NCBI GenBank assembly: GCA_003140785.1
Contig: PLKY01000081.1
Coordinates: 1 to 10,640 of the forward strand
From: Acidobacteriaceae bacterium
GTDB lineage: Bacteria > Acidobacteriota > Terriglobia > Terriglobales > Acidobacteriaceae
Direction of reading: 5' to 3'
Length of the DNA stretch: 10,640 nt
A program made the translations under genes and the position numbers. Positions 1 to 6,411 of this stretch are shown piece after piece (position 1 is the stretch's first letter; every line of letters starts with the position of its first letter). The notes under the pieces were generated by a model. That model was not told the origin of the DNA. It worked only from the letters and a program-made list of their open reading frames with translations, and did not search any database.

Positions 1-32
1 TCTGTGTCTCTGTGACTCTGTGACTCTGTGGT
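1..32. repeat. CACAGAG tandem repeat downstream of tyrA
   Basis: The first 32 bases are a short tandem array. Read on the minus strand it is made of CACAGAG units spaced 8 bases apart. It starts seven bases beyond the tyrA stop codon and runs off the left edge of the window, so its full length is unknown. The unit is closely related to the 9-base CACAGAGGA arrays on the other side of tyrA, so tyrA is bracketed by members of one repeat family. It does not look coding. Confidence 0.7.
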
Positions 33-39
33 GAAAAGG

Positions 40-906
40 CTACTTTTTCTTCCCCGGAACTTTTCTGAGCGCATGCGCCTGTTCAAACTCCTCCGCCAGT
101 TGTCGCGTCGCCAGGTTCTCCCGGATATGCGCCAGCCGCTGCTCCACCTTCCACAGCGCCTTTTCCAGATTCGGCTTATTAGTGATCGCAATATCCCGCC
201 ACATCGAATAAGGACTCGCCGATATCCTCGTCATCTCCCGCAACGCCCGGCCCCCCGCCGGCAACAGCGGAGCTTCTTCTCCAAACTCATCCACCAGCGC
301 CGCCGCCAGCGCCGTAGAAATCATCTGCGGAACATGGCTGATCCACGCGCACAACCGGTCATGCTCCTCCGCTGGCAGCATCGCAATCCGTGACCCGATC
401 GCATCAATCCATCCCGCAAACTCCGCGAACACCCCTTCATTCAGATTCTGCCCCGGCAGCGGCGTCAGAAACCACACGGCCTTGTGAAACAAATCCGCAT
501 CCGCGTAATCCACGCCGCTCATTTCTTTCCCTGCCATTGGATGCCCCGCCAGAAACCTCTTCCCGGCATTCTTCCCAAACACCTTCGCCGCGCGCTCGAC
601 AACCGCAGTCTTCGTGCTGCCAACATCGGTAAGCAGAGCCTTCGCCGGCAGCACCGGTCCGATCCGCTCAATCAGATCGACAATCGCCAGCACCGGAGTC
701 GCCAGTACAACGACCTGGCTCCCATGTACCGCATCTCCGGGATTCACAATCCCTACGTCGATCGCCCCGCGCATACGCGCGCGTTCCAGCGTTCCCTCGC
801 GATCGCAGCCGACAATCCGCCCCGCAAACTTCTTCTTCCGCAGCGCAAGCCCCAGCGACCCGCCAATCAGCCCCGTCCCAATAATCGTGATTTGCCGAAT
901 CGCCAT
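40..906 (-). CDS. tyrA: Prephenate dehydrogenase TyrA
   Basis: This 288-residue protein oxidatively decarboxylates prephenate to 4-hydroxyphenylpyruvate with NAD(P), the committed cytosolic step to tyrosine. The N-terminal Rossmann fold shows GTGLIGGSLG at residues 10-19, followed by DVGSTK at 94-99 and the family signature GHPMAGKE at 121-128. The helical C-terminal dimerisation domain has HVPQMIS (191-197) and the GGRALREMTR stretch near 218. The length fits a stand-alone TyrA with neither an ACT domain nor a fused chorismate mutase, so any feedback control by tyrosine would act elsewhere. It is the last visible gene of the aromatic cluster, 162 bases after aroF. The ATG is preferred because the first beta strand begins four residues in. 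No Shine-Dalgarno sequence is visible; the bases upstream are pyrimidine-rich and run into a repeat array. Prephenate is supplied by the chorismate mutase two genes upstream. Arogenate specificity cannot be excluded from sequence alone. Confidence 0.95.
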   Translation of the reverse strand: MAIRQITIIGTGLIGGSLGLALRKKKFAGRIVGCDREGTLERARMRGAIDVGIVNPGDAVHGSQVVVLATPVLAIVDLIERIGPVLPAKALLTDVGSTKTAVVERAAKVFGKNAGKRFLAGHPMAGKEMSGVDYADADLFHKAVWFLTPLPGQNLNEGVFAEFAGWIDAIGSRIAMLPAEEHDRLCAWISHVPQMISTALAAALVDEFGEEAPLLPAGGRALREMTRISASPYSMWRDIAITNKPNLEKALWKVEQRLAHIRENLATRQLAEEFEQAHALRKVPGKKK

Positions 907-918
907 AAAGAAATGAAA

Positions 919-1051
919 ACCACAGAGGACACCGAGGACACGGAGGATGTAAAAAGAAACTTAGAAACTCAATCTATGCCCCGAGATAGCTGGTCGCACG
1001 TCGGTTGATTTGTCGTTCCAATTCCTCTGCGTCCTCTGTGTCCTCTGTGGT
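919..1051. repeat. Inverted pair of CACAGAGGA arrays between aroF and tyrA
   Basis: Two 31-base arms (919-949 and 1021-1051) face each other across about 71 bases. Each arm holds three 9-base units of the form CACAGAGGA with small changes. One arm matches the reverse complement of the other at about 26 of 31 positions. A transcript through the spacer could therefore fold into a long hairpin ending about 12 bases before the tyrA start codon and beginning about 17 bases after the aroF stop. Similar CACAGAGGA intergenic repeats are, to my knowledge, scattered through acidobacterial and some other genomes. The rest of the 907-1068 spacer shows no open frame or terminator with a T tract. Confidence 0.75.
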
Positions 1052-1068
1052 TGTAATTTGGTTTTTGC

Positions 1069-2088
1069 TCACCCGATCTTCCGTCCCACAGCCGGCGCAA
1101 TCATCCGCAACTCATCCATCAGCTTCGCGAACTGCTCCGGAAACAGCGACTGCGCCCCATCCGACCATGCTTTGTTCGGATCGCAATGCACTTCAATCAG
1201 CAGCGCATCCGTGCCCGCCGCCACCGACGCCCGCGCCATCGGCGCCACTTTATCCCGCCGCCCTGTCCCGTGCGACGGATCCGCCGTCATCGGCAAATGC
1301 GAAAGCTTGTGAATGATCGGAATAGCCGAAATATCCATCGTGTTCCGCGTATAAGTCTCAAACGTCCGGATCCCGCGCTCGCACAGAATCACGTCGTAAT
1401 TCCCGCCCGCCATAATGTATTCCGCCGACAGCAGCAGTTCTTCCAGCGTCGCCGCGATCCCGCGCTTCAGCAGCACCGGCTTGCGCACCTTCCCCAGTTC
1501 GCGCAGCAGATTAAAGTTCTGCATATTGCGCGCGCCCACCTGCAGGATGTCGACGTAGGGCAGCATCATCGGGATCTGCGAAATCTCCATCACCTCGCTG
1601 ATCACCAGCAGGTTGTACTTCTCTCCTGCCTCCCGCAGCAATTTCAGCGCATCTTCCCCATGCCCCTGAAACGAATACGGAGAGCTCCGCGGCTTAAACG
1701 CCCCGCCCCGCAACACTTTCGCCCCGGCCTTCGCAATTGCCTCTGCCGTAGAAAAAATCTGCTCCCGCGTCTCGACCGAACACGGCCCCGCCATCACCAC
1801 AACTTCGTTCCCGCCAACATCAATCCCGTTCGCCAGCTTGACGATCGTCCCCTCCGGACGAAAACTCCGCCCCGCCAGCTTGTACGGCGAACTGATGCGA
1901 TGAACTTCCTGCACCCCCGGTAACAACTCCAGGATGCGGATATCGAAATCAATCCCCGACCCGACGGCCCCCAGCACGGTCATCCGCGCCCCCGTCGAGC
2001 GGTGCACTTCAAACCCCATTTTCACCAGGTGCTCAATCACCTGCTGAATCAGCCCCTCATCCGCGCCTTCCTGCATCGCCACAATCAT
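1069..2088 (-). CDS. aroF: 3-deoxy-7-phosphoheptulonate (DAHP) synthase, type I-beta with ferredoxin-like domain
   Basis: This 339-residue enzyme condenses phosphoenolpyruvate with erythrose 4-phosphate, the first step of the shikimate pathway. Residues 1 to about 70 form a ferredoxin-like domain of the kind that gives Thermotoga maritima DAHP synthase its feedback inhibition by tyrosine or phenylalanine. The TIM barrel follows, with GPCSVE at 101-106, the PEP-binding FKPRSSP at 131-137 and KRG at 208-210. Probable metal ligands are C103, H273 (in DPSHGTG), E299 and D310. These positions almost coincide with those of the Thermotoga enzyme, and the length is normal for the subfamily. The ATG gives the complete regulatory domain; a weak GAGAG lies a few bases upstream. 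It sits 97 bases after the chorismate mutase gene and 162 before tyrA, matching a joint role in the phenylalanine/tyrosine branch. The symbol aroF follows common use for this subfamily; some annotations use aroG or aroA. Confidence 0.95.
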   Translation of the reverse strand: MIVAMQEGADEGLIQQVIEHLVKMGFEVHRSTGARMTVLGAVGSGIDFDIRILELLPGVQEVHRISSPYKLAGRSFRPEGTIVKLANGIDVGGNEVVVMAGPCSVETREQIFSTAEAIAKAGAKVLRGGAFKPRSSPYSFQGHGEDALKLLREAGEKYNLLVISEVMEISQIPMMLPYVDILQVGARNMQNFNLLRELGKVRKPVLLKRGIAATLEELLLSAEYIMAGGNYDVILCERGIRTFETYTRNTMDISAIPIIHKLSHLPMTADPSHGTGRRDKVAPMARASVAAGTDALLIEVHCDPNKAWSDGAQSLFPEQFAKLMDELRMIAPAVGRKIG

Positions 2089-2109
2089 AAGAGTCTCTCG
2101 ATTTGGCTA

Positions 2110-2185
2110 CGAGCCTCGAGTCACGAGTCGGGAGCAAATAAATTCGCCTTGGGCTCACAGCTCGTCGCTCATAGCTCACAGCTCG
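2110..2185. repeat. Short direct repeats in the aroQ-aroF spacer
   Basis: The 97-base gap between the chorismate mutase stop and the aroF start is mostly repetitive. The 12-mer GCTCACAGCTCG occurs exactly at 2153-2164 and again at 2174-2185, a period of 21. CGAG occurs three times at a 7-base period from 2110 to 2127. The second 12-mer abuts the chorismate mutase stop codon. No hairpin with a T run is seen, so this is not an obvious terminator. Low-complexity GAGCTNNGAGC-type runs of this sort are probably a dispersed intergenic family, but that is inference. Confidence 0.6.
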
Positions 2186-2506
2186 CTAATCATTCACTTC
2201 CGAATCCAACTTCGTTCCCGCATCCGCCAGCTCGGTCTTCGGCGCAATCTCTTCCTTCTGCACGTTCCGCATCACGTCGATAATGCGCTCGTAGATGTGC
2301 GTCAGCTCGATGTCCGGCAGTGGGCCTTTGTTGGCCGCGCGCACGTTGGCGTAGATGATTTTTTCTCGCGCCGGTTCGTAAACCGGCAGCGAAGTGGCGA
2401 CCTTGAGGTGGCCGATCATCAGCGCAGCGCGCGCCCGCTCGCTGAGCAACTCCACAAGCTGGCGGTCCAGAACATCAATTTGATCTCGCAGTTCTTCCAG
2501 CGTCAT
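2186..2506 (-). CDS. aroQ: Chorismate mutase, AroQ class (stand-alone)
   Basis: This small all-helical enzyme of 106 residues converts chorismate to prephenate, the branch point to phenylalanine and tyrosine. The fold signature is clear: LRDQIDVLDRQLVELLSER at the N-terminus, then IGHLK, then VYEPAREK. Relative to the E. coli chorismate mutase domain the active-site pattern R11, R28, K39 and E52 is matched with identical spacing by R7, R24, K35 and E48; a glutamine (Q83) lies near the position of Q88. The open frame extends upstream to 2815 but that part overlaps trpA. The ATG at 2506 has GAGG a few bases before it and starts the domain correctly, so it is chosen. No prephenate dehydratase or ACT domain is fused, and the C-terminal 20 or so residues look disordered. 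It lies 107 bases after trpA and 97 before aroF; its product feeds TyrA. Confidence 0.93.
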   Translation of the reverse strand: MTLEELRDQIDVLDRQLVELLSERARAALMIGHLKVATSLPVYEPAREKIIYANVRAANKGPLPDIELTHIYERIIDVMRNVQKEEIAPKTELADAGTKLDSEVND

Positions 2507-2531
2507 TCCATCCTCGTGTTGCGCCTTACCG

Positions 2532-2559
2532 CGTGCATTCGCTTGCGAGTGAAAGCACG
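2532..2559 (-). other. Possible intercistronic RNA hairpin between trpA and aroQ
   Basis: In the 107-base trpA-aroQ spacer, CGTGC at 2532-2536 pairs with GCACG at 2555-2559. Inside it, ATTCGC and GCGAGT can pair with one G-U, leaving a very small loop and a 4-base bulge. No T tract follows, so a terminator is unlikely. It could be a processing or stability element, or chance. Confidence 0.3.
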
Positions 2560-2613
2560 TTGGGCAAGGTGCATAGGAGCTTGAGTTGAGTCCGTTCTTG
2601 CCAATGGGTGGGT

Positions 2614-3396
2614 CTACCGGGCCAGCGCGACTGCGGGTTGGCGCAGACCCTTGATAAATCGAGCCACTGCGCCGGGCGCCGTTTCCGGGGTCGATCTTTC
2701 GATCAACTCCACGATCGCGCTGCCAACGACCGCGGCATCCGCGAATTCCGCCACCTGGGCGAAGTGCTCCGCGTTGGAGATGCCGAACCCCACGGCCACG
2801 GGCAGCGTTGTCCATCGGCGAATGCGCGCCACCAGAGAGGCCGCGTCGGAAGTGAGGTTCTGCTGCGTGCCGGTAATCCCGACGCGCGAAATGGCGTAAA
2901 CGAATCCTTTGCTATGCGTCGCGATGGCTTCAAGGCGTTCGTCGGGGCTGGTAGGCGCTGCCAGAAAAACGGGCGCGAGGTGGACGCGTTCCATCTCGGC
3001 TAGGTATTCGGCTGCTTCTTCGACGATGAGGTCGGTAACAAGGACGCCATCGGCACCTGCGGCACCTGCGGCATCTACGAATTTCTTCAAGCCATAACGC
3101 AGAACGGGATTGAAATAGGTAAACAGAATGATTCCAGCTTTAGGACGCTCATTCCGGATCTCGGCAGCGAGAGCAAGCACGTCCTTCAAGTTGGTTCCAC
3201 GAGCAAGAGCACGCTCGCTGGCTCGCTGAATGATGGGCCCATCCGCAAGCGGATCGCTGAACGGAACTCCGAGCTCAATCACGTCCGCGCCGGCATCGAT
3301 GGACTCAAGCGCGATGGCGCGCGTGGCATTGAGAGAGGGGTCGCCCGCCGTGAGGTAAACGACCAGTCCCGGTTTGTGATTGAGAACGATAGCCAT
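2614..3396 (-). CDS. trpA: Tryptophan synthase alpha subunit
   Basis: This TIM-barrel subunit of 260 residues cleaves indole-3-glycerol phosphate to indole and glyceraldehyde 3-phosphate, passing indole through a tunnel to TrpB in the alpha2beta2 complex. The signature YLTAGDP is at 14-20. The catalytic glutamate is in ELGVPFSDP (E41) and the catalytic aspartate in ADGP (D52). Further typical segments are GVLVTDL, YAISRVGITGTQ and the phosphate-binding VGFGIS and VVGSAIV. The N-terminus is about 10 residues shorter than in E. coli, but it still contains the first beta strand. It begins 12 bases after the trpB stop. The bases before the ATG contain no Shine-Dalgarno (they read CCTCC on the coding strand), so translational coupling to trpB is likely. 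Confidence 0.96.
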   Translation of the reverse strand: MAIVLNHKPGLVVYLTAGDPSLNATRAIALESIDAGADVIELGVPFSDPLADGPIIQRASERALARGTNLKDVLALAAEIRNERPKAGIILFTYFNPVLRYGLKKFVDAAGAAGADGVLVTDLIVEEAAEYLAEMERVHLAPVFLAAPTSPDERLEAIATHSKGFVYAISRVGITGTQQNLTSDAASLVARIRRWTTLPVAVGFGISNAEHFAQVAEFADAAVVGSAIVELIERSTPETAPGAVARFIKGLRQPAVALAR

Positions 3397-3408
3397 CGGA
3401 GGTTGCGG

Positions 3409-4626
3409 TTACGCTCCCTGAAGGTTGAGTTCGCGCGCCAAAATGCCCATGTCTTTGTCGCCGCGTCCAGAGAGATTTACAACTAGTATGTCACGCACGC
3501 TCATGCTCGGAGCTATGCGCAAAGCCTCGGCCACCGCGTGTGCGCTTTCCAGCGCGGGCAGGATGCCCTCAGTGCGCGCCAGCTTCACGACGGCATCCAA
3601 CGCCGCTGCGTCGTCCTGCGATACATACTCGGCACGTCCAGAATCGTGCAAAGCCGCATGTTCCGGCCCGATGGAGGCATAGTCCAGACCCGCCGATACG
3701 GAGTGCGTGGCAGCGATCTGCCCGTTCTCATCCTGCAGAACATAGGAATACGTGCCCTGCAAAACCCCCGGCTCACCGCCGCGAAAGCGCGCCGCATGCT
3801 GACCCAATTCGGTGCCGCAGCCACCGGCCTCCACGCCGATCAGGCGCACCTCGCGATCCGGAATGAATTCGTAGAACGCGCCGATGGCATTCGATCCGCC
3901 GCCTACGCACGCGATGATGGCTGTGGGAAGCCGACCCTCTTTTTCAAGGATCTGTTTTTTCATCTCAATGCTGATACAGCGATGGAAGTCGCGGACCATG
4001 GTGGGGTAGGGGTGGGCGCCCAGCGCGCTGCCCAACAGATAATAAGTGGTGCGGACGTTAGTGACCCAGTCGCGCATGGCCTCGCTGATGGCGTCTTTCA
4101 GCGTTTTTGAGCCGGAAGAAACGCCGCGCACCTCAGCCCCGAGCAGGCGCATGCGCAGCACGTTCAATTCCTGCCGCGCCATGTCGACGTCGCCCATGTA
4201 GATGACGCATTCCATGCCGAGCAATGCGCACACGGTGGCCGTCGCGACGCCGTGTTGGCCTGCGCCCGTCTCGGCGATGACGCGTTTCTTGCCCATGCGC
4301 CTGGCGAGCAGTGCCTGGCCGAGAGCGTTGTTGATTTTGTGCGCGCCCGTATGCAGCAGGTCCTCGCGCTTGAGATAGATCTTGGCGCCGCCGAGTTCTT
4401 CGGTCAGGCGCTTGGCAAAATAGAGCGGTGTTGGACGGCCGGCAAAATCCTTGAGCAGTGAGGCTAACTCGGCCTGGAATGCTGCGTCCGCCTTGGCCGT
4501 CTCGTACTCGTGCTCGAGTTCAACCAGCGCGGCCATCAGCGTCTCTGGCACATAGCGGCCGCCGTAAATGCCGAAGCGTCCCGGCCGCGATTCGGATGGA
4601 GCCGCTGGAAGAATGACCGATGCCAT
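3409..4626 (-). CDS. trpB: Tryptophan synthase beta subunit
   Basis: This PLP enzyme of 405 residues condenses indole with serine to form tryptophan. PLP is held by K97 in GAHKINNA. ETGAGQHG at 119-126 contains the catalytic glutamate E119, and the PLP phosphate is bound by the glycine-rich GGGSNA at 242-247. RFGIYGGRYVPETL near the N-terminus and NLSGRGDKD near the C-terminus are typical of the TrpB1 type that partners TrpA. The length is normal. AGGAGG lies about six bases before the ATG, by far the clearest ribosome binding site in the trp genes here. That fits an independent translation start after the inserted segment upstream. trpA follows after 12 bases. Confidence 0.97.
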   Translation of the reverse strand: MASVILPAAPSESRPGRFGIYGGRYVPETLMAALVELEHEYETAKADAAFQAELASLLKDFAGRPTPLYFAKRLTEELGGAKIYLKREDLLHTGAHKINNALGQALLARRMGKKRVIAETGAGQHGVATATVCALLGMECVIYMGDVDMARQELNVLRMRLLGAEVRGVSSGSKTLKDAISEAMRDWVTNVRTTYYLLGSALGAHPYPTMVRDFHRCISIEMKKQILEKEGRLPTAIIACVGGGSNAIGAFYEFIPDREVRLIGVEAGGCGTELGQHAARFRGGEPGVLQGTYSYVLQDENGQIAATHSVSAGLDYASIGPEHAALHDSGRAEYVSQDDAAALDAVVKLARTEGILPALESAHAVAEALRIAPSMSVRDILVVNLSGRGDKDMGILARELNLQGA

Positions 4627-4670
4627 GGGGCCTCCTACTCACGCGCACGGAAAACAGTGAACGCTTCAGT

Positions 4671-4699
4671 GTACTAGCCCCAGGGGAATTTGAATTCAA
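4671..4699 (-). promoter_or_regulatory. Candidate sigma-70 promoter of trpBA
   Basis: On the minus strand TTGAAT (4694-4699) and TAGTAC (4671-4676) are separated by exactly 17 bases, each matching four of six consensus bases. The pair lies 45-73 bases before the trpB start, just downstream of the broken DUF3800 gene. It would let trpB and the following genes be expressed without reading through the insert. The match is imperfect, so this is a candidate only. Confidence 0.35.
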
Positions 4700-4702
4700 A
4701 TT
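4687..4702. promoter_or_regulatory. Perfect 16-base palindrome upstream of trpB
   Basis: AATTTGAATTCAAATT is a perfect palindrome that overlaps the proposed -35 element of the trpB promoter. Its position is right for a dimeric repressor operator. No named regulator can be assigned from sequence. AT-rich palindromes of this size can arise by chance, but none of similar perfection was noticed in the other spacers. Confidence 0.35.
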
Positions 4703-4763
4703 GACCCATGGCACGTCCTTACAGAAGAGGCTGTTTCTAATCGCCGGTGCTGACGGCGGCGGA

Positions 4764-5570
4764 TCAGATTTGGTAGTCGTCAGCTCCGCCTAGCCTCAGG
4801 GCTTCGGTAGTCCGCCTGCCTAATTCTTTCAACACCCTCGCTGTATAAAGTTTGGGTTGGTAACTAAGCCCGTGGGTCAAGTATTCGAACCGCATCGAGG
4901 GCTTAGAATCGGGTGTATTCATTTGGTTTCTCATCAGGTTCCGAGACTCATATGCGATCATGTCGGCCGCCTGCAATCCTGCATACGAGCTATCGTTCCC
5001 AAAGCAAATTGCGTGAATCCGATCCTTCACTCTGGCGAATTTTTGATCAGGATGACCCCGTAACGTATCCAGCATTCTATAGAATTCAAGCGCAGTTCCA
5101 TTATCATCGTCTACCACTATGTGATTGGTGAACGCATGTTGACTGTTTCGACTCTGCTTATTCCGCTCATAATGATATGGTGAAAGGCGAACACATTCGA
5201 ATCGTTCCAGTGTAATGTGTAGCCTGGATCTTGAAGCAGTTCACGATAGCACCTTGCGTCGACAACCGCCCCGATGCAAATCAGATTTGCTCTTTGAATG
5301 ATTTCAACGAGTTCCTGAAGCATCTCTTCACGCTTAATCTCCCAATCACTCCCCCATTCTTCGTATTTCCTCTTCCACTTATCCTCCTTGCTGTTTGGGT
5401 ACATGATTCTTCCCATGTGTATAGGTGGAACCTGCCACTTAAAAAGGCAGCTCTCCCACTCCTCTCCGAATCCACTCTCCCGCATGAGCAACGTAGCCGC
5501 ACAGCGATGTGTAATCGGAGCTGGCGCCAAGTTTTCCGCTCTCATCAACGAACATCATGTATTGAGGCAC
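4764..5570 (-). pseudogene. DUF3800 family gene broken by two frameshifts
   Basis: Three minus-strand reading frames together make one DUF3800-like protein of about 268 residues. The first part contains the N-terminal signature MMFVDESGKLG and proceeds to about 5465, where its frame soon ends at a TAA. The middle part (EEWESCLFKW, then IGAVVDARCYREL and FAFHHIIMSG) is one base out of register and ends at about 5119. The last part (IVVDDDNGTALEFYRML, then LQAADMIAYESRNL) is in the third frame and ends at 4764. The acidic motifs DES, VVDA, VVDDD and QAAD are those conserved in DUF3800. I recall the family as having a predicted RNase H-like fold and being common near mobile and defence genes; its exact activity is not established here. 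A GTG at 5570 with GGAGG five bases upstream is the likely original start; an ATG at 5585 is an alternative. By eye the segment is more AT-rich than the trp genes, which suggests acquisition. Two sequencing errors are possible but less likely than decay. Confidence 0.75.
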
Positions 5571-5641
5571 TACTTCCTCCAGCATTCCTGGCCGAGTACC
5601 CCATATCTCGATTTCGAGAGGTAGGACAGCAAGCTTCCGAG

Positions 5642-6001
5642 TCAGGCCCTTTTCGCGCGGCGCGTTACTTTTTCGCCGAGTTTCGAAGCAACAAGCACGA
5701 CCGGCTCCTGATCGGGAAACGTCGCAATCAAGGTCAGGTGGCCTCCCATGGCCGCTACGGTGCGCTGCATGGTGGACAGGCGCGGGTCTTTGCGCTTCTC
5801 CAGGCGCGAAATCTGCATCTGGCCGATTCCCAGAACCTCCGCAACCGTCGCCTGGCTGATCTTGCGTCCCTTGCGCAGTTCAGCTAGGGTCATGCGCCGC
5901 TTCACCTTGGCCACTAGCTCAGCTCCTCTTTTCGCAATGGCCTTTTGCTCTTTCAACGGCATAGCGGCAATCACCTCTTCAACCGGAATGGGTCTGTACA
6001 T
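5642..6001 (-). CDS. XRE-family antitoxin (HigA-like), intact
   Basis: This 119-residue protein has an N-terminal segment of about 37 residues and then a Cro/C1-type helix-turn-helix, roughly residues 38-92. Recognition is by the pattern ISQATVAEVLGIGQMQISRLEKR and the following MGGHLTLIATF beta extension, the layout of antitoxins paired with RelE/HigB-like toxins of the phage Gp49 type. It would bind and neutralise its toxin and repress the shared promoter. AAGGAG eight bases before the ATG gives a strong ribosome binding site. It starts only five bases after the toxin stop codon, in the toxin-first order usual for higBA. Its own frame is undamaged although the toxin gene is interrupted, so it may now act alone as a regulator, or protect against a related toxin elsewhere. 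The tail is rich in basic residues (KVTRRAKRA). Confidence 0.85.
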   Translation of the reverse strand: MYRPIPVEEVIAAMPLKEQKAIAKRGAELVAKVKRRMTLAELRKGRKISQATVAEVLGIGQMQISRLEKRKDPRLSTMQRTVAAMGGHLTLIATFPDQEPVVLVASKLGEKVTRRAKRA

Positions 6002-6006
6002 CGCTG

Positions 6007-6366
6007 CTACTCCTTTGACTCGAGATTATCGAGGTGCTCTTTGTACCGCATATCGGCCTTGTCGATCAGGCGCTTGTAGAACTTCGGCTCGCTTACGCCC
6101 GATTTGTCTCCGGCGACGAGCAGCACGGCGTTCCGCCGCGGATCGAAGGCGAAAGCGACTCGCCAAACACCTCCATCGGCTCTGAAGCGAAGCTCCTTCA
6201 TGTTGGCGTAGCGCGAATCTTTCAGCGTGTCTACGTGAGGCCGTCACAAAGATGGTCCAAACTCCCGCAATGGCACGAGGGCTGCAACCAGTTCGTCCTG
6301 CACAGCCTCCGACAGTTCGTCGTACTCTGCTTTGAACCTCGGGTGGAAAGATGCGGACCAACCCAT
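6007..6366 (-). pseudogene. HigB/RelE-type toxin gene with an in-frame TGA at codon 41
   Basis: From the ATG at 6366 the frame reads MGWSASFHPRFKAEYDELSE and on to REFGPSL, the usual start of Gp49/HigB-type mRNA interferases. TGA then occurs at 6244-6246. The same frame continues without any shift as RPHVDTLKDSRYANMKELRF, then GGVWRVAFAFDPRRNAVLLVAGDKSG and FYKRLIDKADMRYKEHL, ending at TAG (6007-6009). The full product would be 119 residues, normal for the family. In homologues a glycine usually stands at this point (GPSLGRP), so one GGA to TGA change explains the break. The truncated 40-residue product lacks the catalytic beta sheet. A downstream ATG at 6201 has no ribosome binding site. TGA followed by C is a comparatively leaky stop context, so trace full-length toxin is conceivable. 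The antitoxin gene follows five bases later. Confidence 0.85.
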
Positions 6367-6372
6367 CAAATG

Positions 6373-6411
6373 ATTATGCCACAAAGGGCATTATGCGCAA
6401 AAGGGCATTAT
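6373..6411 (-). promoter_or_regulatory. Promoter/operator region of the toxin-antitoxin unit
   Basis: AAAGGGCATTAT occurs twice, at 6383-6394 and 6400-6411, a period of 17, and an inverted half site ATTATGCC lies next to it at 6374-6381. Repeated half sites of this kind are expected where an antitoxin autoregulates its promoter. On the minus strand CATAAT (6373-6378) is a good -10 element and TTGCGC lies 16 bases upstream of it as a weak -35. The transcription start would fall at or next to the A of the toxin ATG, giving a leaderless mRNA; this agrees with the absence of a ribosome binding site. Confidence 0.45.

Noticed and set aside
484..1008. Long plus-strand frames opposite tyrA, aroF, trpA and trpB
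   Set aside because: They are arginine-, proline- and histidine-rich shadows of high-GC genes whose identity on the other strand is certain.
919..1051. CRISPR array from the regularly spaced CACAGAGGA units
   Set aside because: The units are contiguous 9-mers with no spacers, and the two arrays are inverted relative to each other.
2507..2815. N-terminal extension of the chorismate mutase reading frame
   Set aside because: It overlaps trpA by about 200 bases, its translation has no family features, and the ATG at 2506 has a ribosome binding site and starts the domain correctly.
6244..6246. TGA in the toxin gene as a selenocysteine codon
   Set aside because: No selenoprotein is known in this family, homologues have glycine here, and no selenocysteine-insertion hairpin is evident.
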